Below, piece after piece: positions 48,489 through 59,470 of a stretch of DNA of 64,000 nucleotides. This DNA is from Cryptomeria japonica (lineage: Eukaryota > Streptophyta > Pinopsida > Cupressales > Cupressaceae). The stretch's first letter is position 1; every line of letters starts with the position of its first letter. The notes under the pieces were generated by a model. That model was not told the origin of the DNA. It searched no databases and saw nothing but the letters and a program-made list of their open reading frames with translations. Location: assembly GCF_030272615.1 (NCBI RefSeq), contig NC_081414.1, positions 819,526,396 to 819,590,395 of the forward strand. Direction: 5' to 3'. Position numbers and translations under genes: made by a program.

Positions 48489-49410
48489 TTATCAAAAATT
48501 GGTTGTTGTGAAGGTAGAGATACCAAAACAAGGGTTTGACCTAAAGGTAAACCACCAAACAGCAACCAAAACATATTTGTCTCTAGTATACAAAACCAAA
48601 GCAATTTTACCAATTACGGTTGAATTCCCATCACTAAAAATCTCCTTACAAAGCTTAATCAATGATGATGAGCATCGCATTGCACAACTAAATAAGTTGG
48701 AGCAGCTAATTGAAAACACACTTAATGCACTCAACTACTTGAGCGTATATCAAAATCACCTTCATTGAAGCTACAATGGAGGAATCAAGGCAAGAGATTT
48801 ACAAGTTGTTTATCTTGCCCTCAAGGGAAATCATAGAAACATCAACTTAGATAGAGAAAAGAGGGGCAAGTTCGAACTGAATTGGTTGCATTCTTATGTG
48901 ATGGTGCATAAAGAGGATCCAAGCTTACAAGCTAGCTACACCTATTGGTCTAGAAATAGAAGATCCTCTAAAATTATGTATCTCAAATGTTGGTGTTGGA
49001 AATAAGCCACACTCGAACCGACGATGGACTGGTCCAATAGGGGCCAGTAGCTGGTAGAGCACTCCAGCAACATATGGAAGGTCCTAGGTTCAAGTCCTAG
49101 CTGGTCCATGTCTCAACATGGTATCAAAGCCAGGTCCAGGCTAGGAGCCCCAAGCACATGAGAGGTGTGGCTTAAGGGGGGGTGTTGGTGTTGGAAATAA
49201 GCCACACCCAGACCGACGATGGACTGGTCCAATAGGGGCCAGTAGCTGGTAGAGCACTCCAGCAGCGTATGGAAAGTCCTAGGTTCGAGTCCTCGCTGGT
49301 CCATGTCTCAACATCAAATACTACCATGCCTTAAATCAAATAAAAGTCAAAAGATCGAAAAACAATTGCAAAGAGAAAAATTGCACTCTCATGAAAACTA
49401 TTTTATGGCA
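48489..49410 (+). pseudogene. Ty3/gypsy integrase C-terminus, split by a TRIM
   Basis: The frame 48499-48768 encodes YLSLVYKTKAILPITVEFPS, LKISLQSLINDDEHRIAQLN and NALNYLSVYQNHLH, the conserved C-terminal gypsy integrase region. It continues past a stop with KARDLQVVYLALKG, REKRGKFELNWLHSYVM and MYLK at 48987. The TRIM at 48988-49313 interrupts it there. The frame continues with YYHA once the element and one copy of TCAAA are removed, matching the usual integrase ending. Same strand and order as the RT at 43 kb, so it is probably the same element. Confidence 0.85.
48988..49313 (+). mobile_element. TRIM 1: 326-bp miniature LTR retrotransposon with tRNA-like LTRs
   Basis: 5' LTR 48988-49118 and 3' LTR 49183-49313, 131 bp each, about 94% identical by eye (8 differences). 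Both begin TGTTGGTGTTGG and end GTCTCAACA. The interior is 64 bp: primer site TGGTATCAAAGCC (49119-49131) and polypurine tract AAGGGGGGG (49174-49182). The target duplication TCAAA (48983-48987 and 49314-49318) is perfect. Each LTR holds a tRNA-like segment with a B box (GGTTCAAGTCC, GGTTCGAGTCC). Relative to TRIM 2, both LTRs lack the same 4 nt inside the A box, as expected if both were copied from one template. Confidence 0.95.
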
Positions 49411-51271
49411 CCTTGGGCAAGCACCATGATGAAAACCTACTTGCAGGCATCATTCGTGAATAACCTAATACTTGTTACCTATAAGCACTCCTCACACACC
49501 TAGGGGCCCCATTCATATCATTTCATCCACCCACCTCCCTTCATTTGCACCCTACCCATTTTATTTTAACTAAGGATTGGATGCAATAAATTTATCTATG
49601 CTTCAGGAAGCATGCTTAGCCTATATCCCCTATTGGTACCTTTAGACACAAAGAAGTAGACACTACTACAACATGATCCTCTCCAAAAGCAAAACAATTC
49701 CAAGATTCATACAACCCACCCCACCTAATCCTGGCCTAACCCCTTCCCTCAACCTTGGGTGACCATTTTGGCATGGATCAACCTTTCATCAACATCATTA
49801 TCATGGTTATACAACACCTTGGTTCCTTTCCATGTCAAGAAGTAGCATCAGCATATGTCCCCATTGTCTAGTTGGTCTATTTCTTAAAGTCAATAATTTT
49901 AGCATCATTCAAATTTTTCTTGTCTCATCTTCCAACATACTTCACCAAGACCACCATGGTCCATTGAAATGGACCCAAAGGTTAAAAAAATTCTAGTTTT
50001 TCACTTTCACAATGAAAAAGAATAAAACCTTCACGCCTTTGATCACCAAGATAACAATATGGACAAAGTGAGAGCATACAGTTGAAGGGGTAGAACAATA
50101 TTAAAATAAAATGCTTGTTGGCAACAAGTCGCACGACCCAATATTGTAACTATTACAAAATTTGAAAGCAAGACTAGAAAGGATCAAACTAGTTCTTGCG
50201 GTGACAAGTCTTCCAAATGAATTACAAAATGAAACTAGAAAGGAATCAAACTAGTTCTTGCGACAAGCCTTCTGGAACACATATAAAATCTAAACTCCAT
50301 CAGATTAACTTTAGCAATATTAATGTTGGAAACTGAAAATAATTCATTGTTGTCTTAACAGCTTAGCCTGTCAAACTTAAACAAAAGTTATACTAATCAG
50401 TAGAGAAGTATCTAATTTATACATTTTAACAAACAAGCACTAATACTTAAGTTATAAATCAAACCTCTAGTTCGGACAGCAGCAACTCCACTGAAAACTA
50501 TTAATTAAAATATACAGTCCCTAATGTTGTATGACTGCACAACAGTGAGAAAGTAATTTAATATTGGACAAGCTGATTCCTATGAAATAAATAGCAGCAC
50601 TCCCTTAAAGGTGCAGCCAACCTACAAAAGGTCAGAAATAATATGTGAAGATTTCACACTAAAATCTTGTCAAAATAAATAATCTAAAATCATCTTGGTC
50701 TGATGCTAATAACTTCCCACATAACAAAATCTAGAACTCTAACAAACAAATTTTGAAAAATCACACTAAGTTGTAAAATATTCTAAAAATACCACAGCAA
50801 AAAAAATTGAAACTAGAGAACTGCAAACCAACTTAAATCTGGAAAATCAATATTCAACTCAATTTCTGAAATCGTCATAAAGCTCCTAAAAATAATCTTT
50901 CCACGCATATGCGATCTTCAAAAGGAATTGAATATAATGGTTATGTGCCAATTCATCTACAAATCCAAACTGGAAACCAAGAGGGCTTTCTTCCTCCAAC
51001 CAAAAGATCAACACAAGGTGCTTGATCTTCAAGAAAGGGGTTTTGGCAACCATATAATAAATGATTCTTCACTCTGCCCAGCTCCTTTTTCTATAACCTT
51101 TTGCAAGGAATTTAATATTACTTTATCTTTTTCCCTTTCTCCAATACTTAATTTAAGAAGCATCCAGGAAATACATTTAAATAAACATTACTTTTGGCCC
51201 CTATCCTAGTGACACATTATAAAAAAACATTTTAATAATAAAACATAACTTGCTTTTTTATGAATATAACC
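49411..51271. other. AT-rich spacer, no gene
   Basis: Only a short tandem duplication was seen: two ~60-bp copies of GAAAGGA(A)TCAAACTAGTTC with TTGCG-GACAAG-CTTC at about 50160-50275. The remainder is featureless to me. Confidence 0.45.
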
Positions 51272-51798
51272 TATGTTACCCCAAGTTTCCAAGATGAAGG
51301 GATGGGAGGATGGAGAAACGAGTTTCCAGGACGAATTTTTTTTGCCATTTTATGGGATAGAGGGAACGGCTATATAGAAGTTAGGAAAAATTTAAAATAT
51401 GTAGGGAAATTTTCAGATTGCTTCCAAATTATCAATTTCATACACTCATAAATTTAATTCATTGAATCTGGAATCAATAATCGCTGCCAATATGCATGTA
51501 ATTAATATCATATATGAATATCAAAATGCCCAAAGGCTGCAAATTTCAACAAAATGAAAAATATCATATATCAATGTATCACAGTATCATATATCAAAAT
51601 ACTAAAAAGCCTCAAAAGAGCCAAGAAAGTATATTGCTGCCCCTAATCTTCATCAAAATCAATGTCATTGCCACTACTATTAGCCTCAACCTCAAAAGTT
51701 GCATCATCCAACAAAACCCCAACCAACTCCACTTGTGCCTCATCCTCATCAACCTAGGTGGCGTCTTCAAGATTAATATCCCACCATAAAACTAGACT

Positions 51799-53800
51799 CT
51801 ATCGATACACTAAAGTATGACGATCTCTAAGTCGCAGAGCACTACGCACAGCCACTAACTTCTCGACTCGTCTAGAGGTAAGCCTATTCCTCTTGATGGA
51901 GTAGATAAAGCTATATGTAGACCAATTCCTCTCTACAAAAGAGGAACTAGCAACTTGTAAAAGTAGGTGAATGGCAAGCATCCTCAACTCTAGTGCATTT
52001 GCCCCATGCCATTGCCACCATCCAATAGGGGTTTTTTGTGCCATCGCCACTATATCCATCCTCGCCTCTAATGTGTTTAAGTTTGAAACATCAAGATTTG
52101 AGAAGGCAACCCATTGTACCCAAAGAATATTGGCTTGCTCAAGTGAATACATCTTTTTAAGTGCCTACATGAACCCATGTCTCACCTCAATATCATCAAA
52201 AGGAGCGGACCTTCCAGTCTTGGGCTCATACCATTTTGTATTAAGTGCAAAGGCTGCCATGTGAAGTATTCATAGTGTTCGACCTCCACATGACAATGGG
52301 CTTAATATACTCCTCATATAAGTCCAAATTATGATCCATAATCAAAATTATTTGCTTCATTTTTGAATCATGTTATCAAAAGTCTCATATATCTCTCCAA
52401 GGTTAGGAGAGTCCCTATCAACGTATCTAATGACATCTAAAACAGGCGAGATGATAGAGCAAACATATCTGCAAAGTGTAAAAAAAGATTTTAAATAAGA
52501 ATAAGAGTAAGTTAATTGACAACTAGGAAACTTAGAAACTTTCAAAGATTCAACAATAAAATTAAAATTAAAATATTAAAATCAGAATCTTTTAATAAAA
52601 TCTGAAAATCAGCAATGTCTTACTTCATAGTGGACCACCAATCACCATCAAAGATCCTTTGTTTGATGGTTTTTCCTGCAACAATGCTTGCATTAGGCCA
52701 TCTATTCCACTCTATATTCACTACCATCAATTGCAGAGCATCATGCACCTCAATCATCCTCTCTAACATAATGAAGTAATTGGCATATCTTGTCTCCACG
52801 AGTTTGAGAAATTCCTTCTTTAAAAAAGTCCTAAAGAGAGCAAGACAGGTGTGATGGTTGCAAATGAACATTTGAATAATTCTAGCTTGCGCCACCACTT
52901 CTTTTACCCAGTCTAATTTCCCTATGTCCTTTAATTCATTGTCCAATGCATGAACACAGAAAGGAGTCCAAAAGATGTGCTTGTAAGCACCCTACACCAT
53001 TTGCACACACGTGTTGAATCAATGATCCCCTGAACAACATTTGAGGCCCCAACCTCCTCTATAGCCTCTCTCAAAATGCCAAATTGAAAGTTTGTATCCT
53101 TGTGTTTCCCTAAACAATCAATGGCTTTAAGAAAATAAGAGCTAGTTGTGCATGTTACTATGATGTTGATGAGTGGTCGATGTCTAATATTGGTCCACCC
53201 ATCCATCACAATAGAACAGCATGTCCTCATCAAGTACGCCTCATGTCCTCCATCACCCAACTCAAAAGAGGGACAAAAGATTTCCAAGGGGTACAAAAGA
53301 GGGACCAACATTAGCTATATCTTTGACCTTTTTTTTGAAATAAGAATGGGCCACATGAAATGGGATGGCATGGGCATAAAAAAATTCACCAATGGAAGTC
53401 TCTGTTATTTCCCATGCTTGCACATTGAACATTGAACTATCACTAGCCTTCCTCTTTCCTTTTTTGACATCCACACTATGAATAGCACTGCCCCTAGATG
53501 AATAGCACTACCCCTAGATGAAATTGCATTGGAATGGGCACATTTTTAGTTTTACACTTGTTTTTTGCCTCAATATGTAATTCTCATGCTCCTTTATTTC
53601 TTCACAAAATTTTACTTCATTGCCCGAAACACCCAAGAAATGAGACCACACCCTTGTGTAGCTCCCTCTAAAATCAGTAATTGCATATGTCACACAACCA
53701 CACCCTCCTCCCTCTTGAGTTTTTCTTTTTGACATTTGTGGGATGAACAAGGCAAAAAAGAGGTTTTTTGGGGTCAAAAGGGCCTTGTGCATAAGGTTAA
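51799..53800 (-). pseudogene. hAT transposase (BED finger, DUF659, hAT dimerisation), copy 1
   Basis: hAT transposases excise and reinsert their transposon. Minus-strand order: YAITDFRGSYTRVWSHFLGV (53640-53710), a BED finger tail; CCSIVMDGWTNIRHRPLINI and FQFGILREAIEEVGASNVVQ (52931-53311), DUF659; DIGKLDWVKEVVAQARIIQM and VETRYANYFIMLERM (52620-52946). A ~155-bp intron follows (GTAAGAC donor at 52623, TTTGCAG acceptor at 52469). Last come WWQWHGANALELRMLAIHLL and SSSFVERNWSTYSF (51799-52152), the C-terminal dimerisation region with its conserved W-HG and ERNWST. Frameshifts separate the parts. The N-terminus (MSNIGYDSSDQEGK, about 54985) is cut off from the BED region by the nested element. 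Confidence 0.9.
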
Positions 53801-53802
53801 GC

Positions 53803-54841
53803 TACGTAACCCGGGGACGCGTTCCCGAGCTAAAATCCCCCGTCCTCGTACTAGGGACGTTTCGAGGACACTTGGGGACAACAAGGGGACATCCCCTGCC
53901 ATCCCCAAAATTGCAAAATTTGTGGGAAACGTCTCGAAAACTTGGGGACGATAATGATTCTCAAAGGGAACGTCCCCCCATCCCCAATATGGTTGGGGGA
54001 CGTCCCCCCGTCCCAGGGACGGCCAGCCATCCCCATTTTCCCAGCACATTTAAAAAAAAAAAAAGACTCAAATGCTCAAAAAAAACATTTTTTAATTTTA
54101 TTATAGGTCTGTAAAACTGGATTTTCACTAATATGATGGGTAAACATGTCTGAATCACTTCCAAAAGCACTTAGAAATAATGAGCAGCAGCCTGGTAATA
54201 AATTTCACAAACACTTAGAACTCAGTAGTGCGTAAAAAAGTGGTTGCAGGTCTGCAATAGTGGACTTTTCACAATTATGAAAGGTAAACAGGTCTGAATC
54301 ATAGCCAAAAGCACTCAGAAATATGAATAACAGCTTGGTATAGAATTTCACAAACACCCAAAACTTTGTAGTGCATAAAGCAGCAGTTGTAGGTCATAAT
54401 AGAAATGGAAGACTATCAAAATATCCTCCAACCAGAAAGAAACGATGAACTACAAGCAAACAAGTGTTGGCATATTGACAATGTATTTTCAATCATGAAT
54501 GCATATTGAGTATTGACAATGAATTGTGAATTATGAATGCATATTGAGTATTGACAATGAATTTTGAGCACAAATGTGATATGTTAAGGTTCTATAATGT
54601 ACATATACCTTCTTTATCCATGTTTTCATATGAATATAATGTATAAATACATGCTTTATCTATTTTTCAACATTTAAAATTTCCCTATATATTTTAAATT
54701 TTCCCTATATTTTATATAGCCATCCCCTTTGTCGTCCCCCTGCCGTTCCCAAAATTGGCAAAAGAATTTCTCGTCCCGGAAACTCATCTTGTTGTCGCCT
54801 GTTGTCCCCATCCCTCCGTCCCGGAAACTCAAGGTAACATA
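53803..54841. mobile_element. Non-autonomous hAT element (1039 bp) inside hAT copy 1
   Basis: Left end TACGTAACCCGGGGACG, right end (reverse complement) TATGTTACC then TTGAGTTTCCGGGACG. Flanks are GGTTAAGC (53795-53802) and GGTTTTAAGC (54842-54851), an 8-bp hAT-type duplication with two extra T. The first 230 bp are packed with GGGGACG/CGTCCCC motifs, the last 120 bp less so. Its right half (from about 54660) resembles the 3' ends of hAT copies 1 and 2 (AAATTTTCCCTATATTTTAT), so it is probably a deletion derivative of the same family. No coding frame. Confidence 0.8.
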
Positions 54842-55399
54842 GGTTTTAAGCTAGCCAAAGGGCACTCAAATCAGTTTTGTGGATTTTATGCTTCACCACT
54901 CCTACCCGAAGTTACATTTATTTCATTTCCAACTTCTTTGCCTTCTTGATCACTACTATCATAGCCAATGTTGCTCATTTTTATGTATGTAATGCAAGTT
55001 TGAAGTACAGAAATATGAGAAAAAGAAAAAATCAGACATTTATAATTTTATAGCCATTTGGCATTTCTTCTTGAAAGATTAAAACTTAGAAAAAAATTGA
55101 AAAGAAAAACCAAAAAAAACAAGGGTTTACTCACCTGTTGTTTCAAACCCTATTGTTTCGGGGACACATTTTTTAATAAATAAGACGTGTCGGGGACAAG
55201 TACTTGCCCAAGGACGGGGGGATGTGAGGAAACATCTTATCGACATTTCTAGATTGCGAAAAAAAGCAAGGGACATTTCCTATCATTAGGAACGCCACCG
55301 GAAAGACATGAGGGGATGTTCATTCGTCCCAGGGACGGCTGGGGACATCTCAGACATCTCTTGACTATCTCGATGACAATTGGACGTCCCTACACATCA

Positions 55400-57706
55400 A
55401 ACATAAAATAACAAAAAGAAACACCCTTCTTAGATTTTAATACATTTTTGGTGGCCCCCACACCTTCTAGGTCACCCTACACAGGTTAAAAACATAAAAA
55501 ACCTAACCTTCTTTGATCATTTTCTCATTGCCACCATTTTGCTGGAAGTGGACCTATGTATGCATTTGTAGGAATTGAAGCTTCAAAATTTGAAGCTATT
55601 TTCCTGGGTAGCTGAAGATATCAGCAGGGTTTGAAACAATGCAAGATCTTCTTCATCTAATATTTGAATTTCTGGTGTAAACAGAAGATAGTGTGACAAG
55701 ATGGTTTGAAACAGTTTTTGTTTTCAATTTTTTTTCTAAGTTTTAATCTTTAAAGAATAAATGCCAAATGGCTATAAAATTATAAATGTCTCTTTTTCTC
55801 ATATTTCAGCATTTCAAACTTTCATTGCACATAAAAATGAGCAACAGTGGCTATGATAGTAGTGATCAAGAAGGGGAAGAAATTGGAAATGAAATAAAAC
55901 GTAACTCAAATATTGTTTAGGTGATCATTGATTCAGCACGTGTGCAATTTGGCTGTCTTGATGGTGCAGGGTGCTTACAAGCACATGTTTTGGACTCTTT
56001 GTTGTGTTCATGCATTGAAGGACATAGGAAAATTAGATTGGGTAAAGGAAGTGGTGGCACAAGCTAAAAATATTCTAATGTTCATTTGCAACCATCACAC
56101 CTCACTTGCTCTCTTCGAGACTTTTTCAACGAAAGAATTTCTCAAACCTGTGGAGACAAGATATGCCAGTTACTTCATTATGTTAGAGAGGATGATTAAG
56201 GTGCATGATGCTCTACAATCGATGGTGATGAATACAAAGTGGAATGGATGGCCTAATGGAAGCAATGCTAAAGAAAAAGCCATCAAACAAAGGATCCTTG
56301 ATGACGATTGGTAGTTCACCATAAGGTAAGACATTGCTAATTTTCAGATTTTGTTAAAAAAAATCTGATTTTAATATTTTGATTTTAATTTTATTGTTGA
56401 ATCTTTGAAAATTTCTAAGCTTCCTAATTGTAAATTAACGTACTCTTATTCTTTGATCTTATTCTTATTTGAAATCTTTCTTTTACACTTTGCAAATATG
56501 TTTGCTACATCATCTCGCCTATTGTAGATGTCATCAAATATGCTGATACGAACTCTCACAATCATGGAGAGATAGGAGACTTTTGACAACATGATTCAAA
56601 AGATGAAGCAAGTAATTTTGGCTAAGGATAAGAATTTGTACTTATATGAGGAGCATATTAAGCCCATTATCATGCAAAGGTGGAACACTATGAACACTCC
56701 ACTTGACATGGCAGCTTTTGCACTAAATCCAAAATGGTATGATCCCATGATTGGAAGGTGTGCTCCTTCTAATGATACTGAGGTAAGACATGGGTTCATA
56801 TAGGCACTTCAAAAGATGTATTCACTTGAGCAGGCCAATATTCTTTTGGAACAATGGGTTGCCTTCTCAAATCTTGATGGTCCAAACTTCAACACGCCAG
56901 AGGTAAGGATGGATAGAGCAGTAACGACACAAAAACCCCAATTAGATGGTGGCAATGGCACAAGGCAAATGCACCAAAGTTGAGGATGATTGTCATTCGC
57001 CTTCTTTCGCAGGTTGCTAGTTCTTCTATTGCAAAGAGGAATTGGTCTACATATAGCTTTATTCACTCCATCAAAAGGAATAGGCTTACCTCTAGATGAG
57101 TGGAGAAGCTAGTGGTTGTGCATAGTGCTCTACGACTTAGGGATTGTCAAACTTCAGAATATCAACAGAGTCCAGCTTTACAATAGGATATTAATCCCAA
57201 AGATGCCACCCAGGTTGATGAGGACGAGGAACAGGCGGTATTGGTTGGAGTTTCGTTGGATGATGCATCCGTTGAGGTTAAGGCTAATAGTGGTAGTGAC
57301 ACTAATTTTGAAGAAGATTAGAGGCAGCAGCATACTTTCTTTGTTTTACTTTTGAGACTTGGGCCTCTTGACTCTTTTGAGACCTTTTAGTATTTTGATA
57401 TATGATACTGTGATACATTGATATATGATATTTTCATTTGTTGAAATTTGTAGCCTTTGGTCATTTTGATATTCATATATGCTGTAATTACATGTATATT
57501 TATAGCAAATATTGATTCCAGATTCAATGAATTATATTTACAAATGTATGAAATTAAAAATTTGAAAGCAATATGAAAATTTCCCTCTATATTTTAAATT
57601 TTCCCTATTTTTATATAGCAGTCCCATCCCCTAAAATGGCAAAAAAAAAAATCCATCTCGAAAACTCACTTCCCTGTCCCCCATCCCAGAAACTCGAGTT
57701 AACATA
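55400..57706 (+). mobile_element. hAT transposon copy 2, internally deleted, inverted to copy 1
   Basis: Same family as copy 1 on the opposite strand. The N-terminus MSNSGYDSSDQEGEEIGNEI (55837) passes at about 55915 straight to the middle of DUF659, so the BED finger and half of DUF659 are missing. Then come DIGKLDWVKEVVAQAKNILM and VETRYASYFIMLERM (56019-56200), an intron at 56326-56495 whose acceptor has mutated to TTTGCAA, WNTMNTPLDMAAFALNPKWY (56675-56735), and a frame-shifted dimerisation region to about 57100. The 3' terminus GAAACTCGAGTTAACATA ends at 57706. Its left terminus is not resolved. Confidence 0.8.
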
Positions 57707-58907
57707 CGAATTATATCTTTACAAATAAAATGTCTTTATCAAAATAAAGCTTGGTTTAGGTCTCGCAATCATGTTAGACAATATTTGAAAAATAACTCAT
57801 AAGACCAAATATTTCTATCAGAGTTGGGGGTCCAACAACAAATATAAGCGCATATGTATCAATAATCATCTTAATCTATTTAAATTAATCAAGCAATAAC
57901 TTTTTTAACTTTAGGAACCAAGCATCAATAGTTCCATTTCCCATAATCAACCATGGTAGGGTTTGGAAAGGAAAGCCACAGAGGGTGCCCATCGACTATT
58001 CAGCCCAATTAAGCCCAAGAGCGTGCAGCATCCAACTAAGACAGCTCACCCCTTGGCCCACAAGCAGCAGGAAGATCGTTCTTTGATGATTCTATCCCTT
58101 GGGGTGGTCTACTTAATTCGAGGGAACCGGCCTATTGCCTCTCCCTAGCATATTTCCTCCAATTCCACATATGGTTGCTTGCAGGGCAAGGAATAGATGA
58201 ATTATTAATCATAGAAATGAATAGATTAGCAATCACTTGCTGGATTTACCAGTCTAATAATTATTGTGCAGACTTGTCTCTTTGATCTGATCACTTCAAT
58301 TTAGTAATCAGATATCTGCTAATTTCCCTAGTAACTTCTGCAGAGTGTAATATATGTATACTGCTTGTTCCTGCTGGATATAATAACTTATAACCGAATC
58401 TATTCCTTGAATGATTCCTCCCTATTCAATGCATGCAGATTGCAGATTATATCTATGATTCTGATCTGAATTCCTTCTGCTATTTCTGCTTTAGTTGATC
58501 TGCTCTAAATTGAATTAATTCTCATTGCTTGCTTACATTTTCAACTTCTCCTTATCTTCTATATATACCTCTTCAAGGAGGCGATCTTTCACCAAAAGTC
58601 AGCCTTATTATATAAATTTATTTTTAACTCTCCTCTCAAGGTGGAGCTTGAACCAAGGAGGGTCAGCACTTATCAATCAACTCAAACTTCAGCTGCCGTA
58701 TCATAGATGAAGTTGGCCATCATAGGAATTATAAAATGTATTTTTCCTTCATAGTTGGCCAACATATATTTAAAACGTTTTTCATAGAGCAAGAGACTCT
58801 AAAGAAAAGGTTGGCCTTAAACAGATTTAGTCTGATTTTGAGTCAGCCCCTCCTTTTTGGAGCTGCTATTGTGTGGTATAAAGCCCTTATCTCAAGCAGG
58901 GCATGAC
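57707..58907. other. Spacer without a recognised gene
   Basis: A short open stretch at 57963-58148 has no domain or continuation. Nothing else recognised. Confidence 0.4.
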
Positions 58908-59139
58908 ATCCTAGCCATTCATCTTCAACTATGATCCTTCCAATTTCAAATTAACTTTCAATCTCAACCATCCATTTAATCCAATTAATCCCAACTCTCC
59001 ATACACCAACTCCCTTCATTTAATCTACTCCTCACTCTCAAATTTAAATTCAAAATTTCTCTCATGCAGTCCTAGCCATCCATCCTAAAACGATCTCAAA
59101 CCTTCATTTATCCTCATCAAATCTATAAATCCACCCTTC

Positions 59140-59470
59140 AGTTGAGACATGGACCAGCCAAGACTCAAACCTAGGACCTTCCATACACTGTTGGAGTGCT
59201 CTACCACTAAGCTACTCGCCCCTCTTGGACCAGTCCATCATCAGTTCGGGTGTGGCTTATTTCCAACACCAACACCCCCCCTTGGCCACACCTCTCGTGT
59301 GCTTGGGGCTCCTAGCCTGGACCTGACTCTGATACCATGTTGAGACATGGACCAGCTAGGACTCGAACCTAGGACCTTCCATACATTGTTGGAGTGCTCT
59401 ACCACTGAGCTACTAGCCCCTCTTGGACCAGTCCATCGTTTCCGGGTGTGGCTTATTTCCAACACCAACG
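59140..59470 (-). mobile_element. TRIM 2: 331-bp miniature LTR retrotransposon with tRNA-like LTRs
   Basis: Minus-strand copy of the TRIM 1 family. 5' LTR 59338-59470 (133 bp), primer site TGGTATCAGAGTC (59325-59337, minus), polypurine CCAAGGGGGGG next to the 3' LTR 59140-59274 (135 bp). Interior 63 bp. Target duplication CCTTC at 59135-59139 and 59471-59475. The paralogous site at 38121-38125 has a single CCTTC and no insertion. Terminal bases are slightly eroded (59140 is A for T; 59470 is G for A). The A and B boxes are intact in the 5' LTR. Confidence 0.95.
59349..59419 (-). other. tRNA-like cloverleaf with A and B boxes in the TRIM 2 5' LTR
   Basis: 71 nt fold by eye: acceptor GGGCTAG with CTGGTCC (7 pairs, two G-U), TA, D stem GCTC/GAGC, anticodon-like stem TCCA/TGGA with an 8-nt loop, 4-nt variable region, T stem CTAGG/CCTAG with loop TTCGAGT, then A. 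The A-box-like TAGCTCAGTGGTAGAGC is at 59396-59412 and the B box GGTTCGAGTCC (59359-59369) fits GGTTCGANTCC. The loop lacks U33 and standard size, so I do not call a functional tRNA gene. A Pol III promoter role is inferred. Confidence 0.7.

Larger units (their letters stand above)
51272..55395 (-). mobile_element. hAT transposon copy 1 (with a nested hAT)
   Basis: DNA transposon read right to left. Its 3' terminus at 51272 starts TATGTTACCCCAAGTTTCC, matching the terminus at 57706 (copy 2) and the nested element's right end (54841). It encodes a hAT transposase (separate entry) preceded by a probable 5' UTR intron: AACAG/GTGAGTAAAC donor at about 55137 on the minus strand. The 5' part (55150-55395) is rich in GGGGACA/CGTCCC motifs. 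The outer 5' terminus is not certain, and I could not find a flanking 8-bp duplication. Confidence 0.75.

Noticed and set aside
49045-49108. tRNA gene in TRIM 1 (and 59159-59230, 59349-59419 in TRIM 2)
   Set aside because: The cloverleaf is good but the anticodon loop has 8 nt without U33, and TRIM 1 lacks part of the D arm. The segments lie inside paired LTRs with target duplications, so they are tRNA-like modules of a TRIM, not tRNA genes.
48988-49313. SINE interpretation of the tRNA-like repeats
   Set aside because: A SINE would have one tRNA-like head and an A-rich or simple 3' tail with variable long target duplications. Here two LTRs, a primer site, a polypurine tract and 5-bp duplications are present.
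53743-54114. 123-codon frame at 53.7-54.1 kb
   Set aside because: Produced by GC-rich subterminal repeats of the nested hAT element.
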